From the NCBI RefSeq assembly GCF_032854445.1, contig NC_088300.1:79461084-79525083 (forward strand): a DNA stretch of 64,000 nucleotides, written 5' to 3'. Source of the stretch: Liolophura sinensis. Lineage: Eukaryota; Mollusca; Polyplacophora; Chitonida; Chitonidae. Position numbers and translations under genes: made by a program. Positions within the stretch are counted from its first letter, which is position 1. The number at the start of each line of letters is the position of its first letter. Shown here piece after piece: positions 59,035 through 64,000 of this stretch. The notes under the pieces are model-generated. The model saw nothing but the letters and a program-made list of their open reading frames with translations. It did not search any database and was not told the DNA's origin.

Positions 59035-59420
59035 GGCAATCAGCATCAAGGCATCAGCACAAAACAGACATTCACATTATACACAATCAGCATCAGGGCA
59101 TCAGCACAAAACAGACATTCACATTATACACAATCAGCATCAAGGCATCAGCACAAAACAGACATTCACATTATACACAATCAGCATCAAGGCATCAGCA
59201 CAAAACAGACATTCACATTATACACAATCAGCATCAGGGCATCAGCACAAAACAGACATTCACATTATACACAATCAGCATCAGGGCATCAGCACAAAAC
59301 AGACATTCACATTATACACAATCAGCATCAGGGCATCAGCACAAAACAGACATTCACATTATACACAATCAGCATCAGGGCATCAGCACAAAACAGACAT
59401 TCATATTCACATTATACACA
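59035..59420. repeat. 47-bp minisatellite
   Basis: Eight almost perfect units contain CAGCATCAGGGCATCAGCAC and AAAACAGACATTCACATTAT. The only common variant is AAGG for AGGG. Units abut directly. Confidence 0.95.
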
Positions 59421-61015
59421 AAGGATTATATGCCAGTAACCATAGAACACGAAAGACGGCTTAAATTTTGCTCACAATCCTTGGTGCCTGGATATTGGAG
59501 TAAAACTGACACATAAAGCTTCACATTGTTTCAGTTATGTAAAAAATAATTTATTTGTATATGTCTGATGCCTGTTTTACAGTATAGGTTCTCAAGTTAC
59601 TCTCAAAAAATAATCTGTCAAATTTAACAGAAAGTATGTTGTTTAAATGATGCCAGAATATATATTTAACACACACATTCTACTGACCGAACATAAAGAT
59701 TTATTAAAGTATTAACACACTATATAACAGAATACATTCCAGCTTCACTCAGATATTCTGTTAAAATGAGTAGATTCTCTTTTGAATGCACAATGATATT
59801 TGTCACAGGTTGCATTTAATAAAAAGCTACAATTTTGAGCCAGAACACATGCCAATATTGACATAAGATATCCTTAAAATCATATTTTATAAAAAAAATT
59901 ACCACCAGATTATGAACACAATAAATGTTTCGAGAAACAATTTTACACCCAAAGGCAGGTATACAAGAAGCTAGGCACACATACATGTAACTGAAAATGC
60001 ATGCCTCAAGCTATTCCATCAGCGGTGCAATACTTTTAAAACAGTGTTTATTACTTAAACAGCAGTCAGTATCATGGTCTGAAGTGATTGAGTTCCTGGG
60101 AACATCCCCATCACACTGGCATGTAGCAGACTAACTCTCAGTTATATCATCTAAACAGCTCTGAGTGTTGCCAACCACATATTTCCACCTAAGTACAGGT
60201 GAGCGGTGAATACAGTGCGACCTAAATTACCTGTCAGAGGGCAAAGAACAACACACAGCGCAATGTAATCCACCAAAGCTATACCATACAATACGGTGTC
60301 AATCCAGACTATACCATACTGTGCCAATCCAGACTATACCATAGGGGTGTCAATCCAGACTATGCCATATGGTGTCAATCCAGACTATACCATACGGTGT
60401 CAATCCAGAAAATACCATACCATGTCAATCCAGATTATACCATAGGGTGTCAATCCAGACCATACCATACGGTGTCAATCCAGGCCATACCATACGGTGT
60501 CAATCCAGACAATACAATATAGTGTCAATCCAGACAATACAACATAGTGTCAATCAAGACTATACTATATGGTGTCAATCATTTTCTGTTTAGAGGCTAA
60601 AACAGACACAAAAACAGCCATGACCTTGTGTATGTACATACACAGCATGCAAGCCTCTAACTTAATCATAAAACAGTTGGTCACAGTTTTACGCTCTGCA
60701 AAATGTTAAGTTACCCATCCTTTGTTCTCACTTCGACAGCCTGTTAAACCTATCCTGTTATCAAATGTCACTGAACCTCTGTGGTCTGTCAAGATAAACC
60801 TCAGTAACAGTATGAATAACTTGTAAAACATTAGGAACCAAATTTTAGCAGTAACAACCCCTAATAATATGGCCAAAAGATTACCAACGGCCACAATTAT
60901 TTACTAAGACTCTACCGAGTGTCACAACAAGCTGGCCTCAGACTTGCTTTGGTACTGGGCTAATACCAAAAAATAGCAAAAGAAACATAACCGCTGAGGG
61001 TCAGTTTGACATGTG
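59421..61015. other. Non-coding stretch beyond the lipase maturation factor-like exon
   Basis: Mostly AT-rich. About 60285-60585 is a roughly 25-bp tandem repeat (GTGTCAATCCAGACTATACC and ATACG variants). It may be long 3' UTR or intergenic DNA; no exon seen. Confidence 0.5.
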
Positions 61016-61545
61016 CAATGTTCTTTGTGGAATTCAGGCTAGTTTCCTGCCAACAAAGGCACAGCCAGCTGAACTGGTCTGCGTGACATATACAGTAACT
61101 TATTTCAGGCCTAATCTCACTTGTATGAGAACAATAACTGATGTACATTGCGTACAGTAGTTTGTTGCTTATTTTAGGCTTAATTTCGCTTGTCTGTACA
61201 GAATGAGTGATGCACACTGTAGTTTGTTGTTTATTTCAGGCCAAAGACTGATGTACACTGTAGTCTGTTGCTTATTTCAGGCCTAATTTTGCTTGTCTGT
61301 ACAGAATGAGTGATGCACAGTGTAGTTTGTTGTTTATTTCAGGCCTAACCTTGCTTGTCTGAAAACAATGACTGATGTATGCAGTAGTTTGTTTATTTCA
61401 GGCCTAATCTCGCTTGTCTGTGAACAATGACTGATGTATGCAGTAGTTTGTTTATTTCAGGCCTAACCTTGCTTGTCTGAAAACAATGACTGATGTATAC
61501 TGTAGTTTGTCGTTTATTTCAGGCCTAATCTTGTCTGAGTACAAT
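61016..61545. repeat. Roughly 60-bp tandem repeat carrying AATAAA signals in sense with the gene to the right
   Basis: Eight or so units contain TTTATTTCAGGCCTAATCTT, GCTTGTCTG and GTAGTTTGTT. On the minus strand each good unit supplies AATAAA: 61518-61513, 61456-61451, 61397-61392, 61338-61333 and 61235-61230. The first lies about 130 bases past the stop codon of the lipase maturation factor-like exon. Confidence 0.9.
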
Positions 61546-61645
61546 AAAGACAATCCCCTGTATAAGACCCAGTAACACACTCACTGCTGACACCCTTAGA
61601 TAAGTTGAAATCCCTGGTTGTCTATGGTTGACTTGAGACATCTCC

Positions 61646-61826
61646 TCAACTGTCCTGTATCTCTGGCAGTTTCCAGCCCATCTGTTTCACAATGGGTTGA
61701 GCTGACTGGAGGGAGACTGGCGGTAGGTAGTTGCCAATGCGTTTTCTCCTCCACCACTGGCCTTTGGTAGCTGCCTTGCTGCCAATACGAGTGTACCTAT
61801 ACTGGTAGTGCTCTGCACGTATAAAC
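61646..61826 (-). CDS. Last exon of a lipase maturation factor-like gene
   Basis: After an acceptor (TTTGTCACCACAG) the exon opens in phase (one base, then codons). It encodes 59 residues to a stop: FIRAEHYQYRYTRIGSKAAT, GQWWRRKRIG, NYLPPVSL, then a short hydrophilic end. The WW-[RK]-rich stretch followed by a PPVSL-type motif near the C-terminus is what I recall from the LMF1/LMF2 family. Those are multipass endoplasmic reticulum proteins that help lipases fold. The rest of the gene, transmembrane region included, lies right of the window, since no upstream exon is visible up to 64000. I judge LMF2-like more likely than LMF1, but weakly. Confidence 0.62.
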
Positions 61827-62099
61827 CTGTGGTGACAAACCATTGTAACATTGATCTGTTAGGTTAGACTTCCATGACTAAATCTCAAATCATTGCTACA
61901 GACCTGAAGAGCAAGCACACACACTGTTAATATCCTAATTCCCTCCAACTGACAAATTCTGACAAAGGTCTGTACCAAAATTACCTAGTGCATTACACCA
62001 AAAAGTATTTCACTCTCACTACAATGATCATGATCCGGCTCTGTATGGTTCATCACTTAAAAAAAAAAAAGCAGTGGAACTGCTGGTCTCTTGAGTAAT

Positions 62100-62720
62100 G
62101 AACAATTATACATCATTCAATCTGGTTACCAGGACAACTGAAGAAATGGACAAATGTATCCATGTATCCACCAAACATTAAAATTGCAGGTGGAAAAAAT
62201 TTGGAGTTGAACCCTAGACACGAAATGTGTATTTATGTAGGGATGGTGGCAAGCTGGTTACCATGGCAACGGTGAAAATGGACAAATGTGAGTCCCAACG
62301 CAGTCATCTCTGTATTGATATGTTAGCATTCATAAAGATTTAAAACTGAATACGGACAATAACTGCAGTTGTAGTTTGGACACAAAGTTCATGCCTAACT
62401 ATATGGTAGATATCAAGGAAATAGCAATCTGGTTACCATGGCAACTGTTGAAATGGACAAATGTGAGTCATGGCATATCGCCGTGAATGTATGCATTCTG
62501 CAAAAATTAAAACTATTTGTGGAAAACAGCTGGAGTAGTAGTTTGGACACAAAATCATTTACATAGTAAAGAGACAAAATTCTTTACCATGAAAACCACA
62601 GACATGAAAAATGTGAGTCACAACACATGATAAATGTGAGTCATGACACATCATCACGTCAGTATCTATGAGACATTCACAAATTAAAACTACATGGAAA
62701 ACAACTGGAGGCACAGCCCA
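62100..62720. repeat. Diverged 130-175 bp repeats in intron, with X-box-like sites
   Basis: Three to four worn units share CTGGTTACCATGGCAAC, AATGGACAAATGTGAGTC and AGTAGTTTGGACACAAA. Two units hold GTTACCATGGCAAC (about 62257-62270 and 62430-62443), a perfect fit to the RFX X-box consensus GTNRCC-N2-RGYAAC. The copy near 62121 has one mismatch. The segment lies inside the inferred intron of the lipase maturation factor-like gene. Confidence 0.7.
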
Positions 62721-63084
62721 GATATATACTGACAGACAGACAAAATCGCCACAACTAATGGCAGCAGGCGCATAAAAATCTGTAACTGTGAAACATGGAG
62801 AAAAATAATTTGAGTCACTACATCTTAAATAGGTTAGTTGGGTAATAGAAATAACAGACTTTTCAGCTACATAATAAGTGACAGTAGCTCAAATGCAAAT
62901 TAATGTACCGAATGATTTAACATGGTCCAACGGCACATCTTTGAGTTACAAAACTTCACGAATTTTCCTTCATTCAGTTCAGAGAAATCGTGATGACAAA
63001 CAATGGGGACAGGTGAACAGAAAGACAAACACACAAATGACCTATAAAGGGGCTAAGGATTAAAAAAAATTTACGTCACCCTCC
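62721..63084. other. Intronic stretch, nothing recognised
   Basis: AT-rich sequence in the inferred intron of the lipase maturation factor-like gene. A 61-codon plus-strand frame at 62878-63063 has no support. Confidence 0.4.
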
Positions 63085-64000
63085 CCCGACCTCAAGACTT
63101 GCCACACAGCAGCCTAGCTGGACGTGTCTCAACCCCCACATAGCAGCCTAGCTGGACGTGTCTCAACACCCACATAGCAGCCTAGCTGCACGTGTCTCAA
63201 CACCCACACAGCAGCCTAGCTGGACGTGTCTCAACACCCACATAGCAGCCTAGCTGGACATGTCTTAACACCCACATAGCAGCCTAGCTGGACATGTCTC
63301 AACACCCACATAGCAGCCTAGCCGGACGTGTCTCAACACCCACACAGCAGCCTAGCTGCACGTGTCTCAACAGCCATACAGCAGCCTAGCTGGACGTGTC
63401 TCAACAGCCACACAGCAGCCTAGCTGGATAAGTCTCAACACCCACACAGCAGTCTAGCTGGACATGTCTCAACACTCATATAGCAGCCTAGATGGACATG
63501 TCTCAACACCCACATAGCAGCCTAGCCGGACATGTCTCAACACCCACACAGCAGCCTAGCTGGACGTGTCTCAACACCCACATAGCAGCCTAGCCGGACA
63601 TGTCTCAACACCCACACAGCAGCCTAGCTGGACGTGTCTCAACACCCACACAGCAGCCTAGCTGGACATTTCTCAACACCCACACAGCAGCCTAGATGGA
63701 CATCTCTCATCACCTACACAGAAGCCGAGCTGCACTTGTCTCAACAGCCATACAGCAGCCTAGCTGCACGTGTCTCAACAGCCATACAGCAACGTAGCTG
63801 CACGTGTCTCAACACAAACCCGGCAGCCTAGCTGGAAGTGTCTCAGCCCCCACATAGCAGCCTAACGTGTCTGAAAACCCACACAGCAGCCTAGCTGGAC
63901 GTGTCTCAACACCCATACAGAAGCCTAGCTTGACGTGTCTCAACACCCACAAAGCAGCCTAGCTGCAGGTGTCTCAACACCCACACAGCAGCCTAGATGG
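63085..64000. repeat. 34-bp minisatellite running off the window
   Basis: About 27 units contain CACAGCAGCCTAGCTGGACG and TGTCTCAACACCCA. Variants with TGCACGTG create E-boxes in several units. The array continues past 64000. Confidence 0.95.

Noticed and set aside
59035-59420. CRISPR-like regular direct repeats
   Set aside because: Units abut without unique spacers and the DNA is eukaryotic, so this is an ordinary minisatellite. The same holds for 52725-52945.

Overview
The window is eukaryotic nuclear DNA, most likely from a marine mollusc. Coding exons are sparse and separated by AT-rich, repeat-packed sequence. Introns have GT-AG borders, and tRNA-derived SINEs of types I associate with mollusc genomes are scattered through it. 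The best-supported genes are a molluscan-type secreted tyrosinase with a Thr-rich linker and a peritrophin/CBM14-like tail exon, a small family of roughly 300-residue proteins resembling the ETX/MTX2 (aerolysin-type) fold, and the terminal exon of a probable lipase maturation factor. There are no operons, ribosome binding sites, CRISPR arrays or other prokaryotic features.

Left part (1-30,000): a cluster of five ETX/MTX2-like loci. Copy A (2-628, +) is cut by the window edge. Copy B (10,341-11,246, +) is complete and nearly identical to A. Copy C (15,667-14,756, -) is complete and diverged. Copy D (22,094-21,370, -) is a pseudogene inside a duplicated block whose other member carries intact copy E (28,205-27,306, -). 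B and E share one gene plan: a TATA-box promoter, a short non-coding first exon, an intron of about 0.3 kb and a single coding exon. Around them lie two satellites (81 bp and 93 bp units), an inverted duplication and decayed transposon pieces (P-element/THAP-like, LINE RNase H).

Middle (30,000-47,500): mostly non-coding. It holds a decayed RecQ-like helicase fragment, large minisatellites (37, 41, 67, 47 and 36 bp units), a tyrosinase pseudogene (T1, 40,556-38,749, -) and several SINEs.

Right part (47,500-58,000): the second member of a tandem segmental duplication, carrying tyrosinase gene T2 (54,624-51,084, -; three coding exons reconstructed with matching phases). T2 has an open reading frame but has lost the third CuA histidine and the CuB histidines, so it is predicted to be a tyrosinase-fold pseudoenzyme. 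A one-base difference in a T run moves its CBM14 tail exon out of frame. A foldback (MITE-like) element sits in its last intron.

Right end (58,000-64,000): a tRNA-SINE, more minisatellites, and the last exon of a minus-strand gene resembling lipase maturation factor (61,826-61,646). Its 3' flank is a tandem array that supplies repeated AATAAA signals. Many long open frames here come from satellites whose unit length is a multiple of three, and they are not annotated as genes. All family assignments come from reading motifs; no database search was run.
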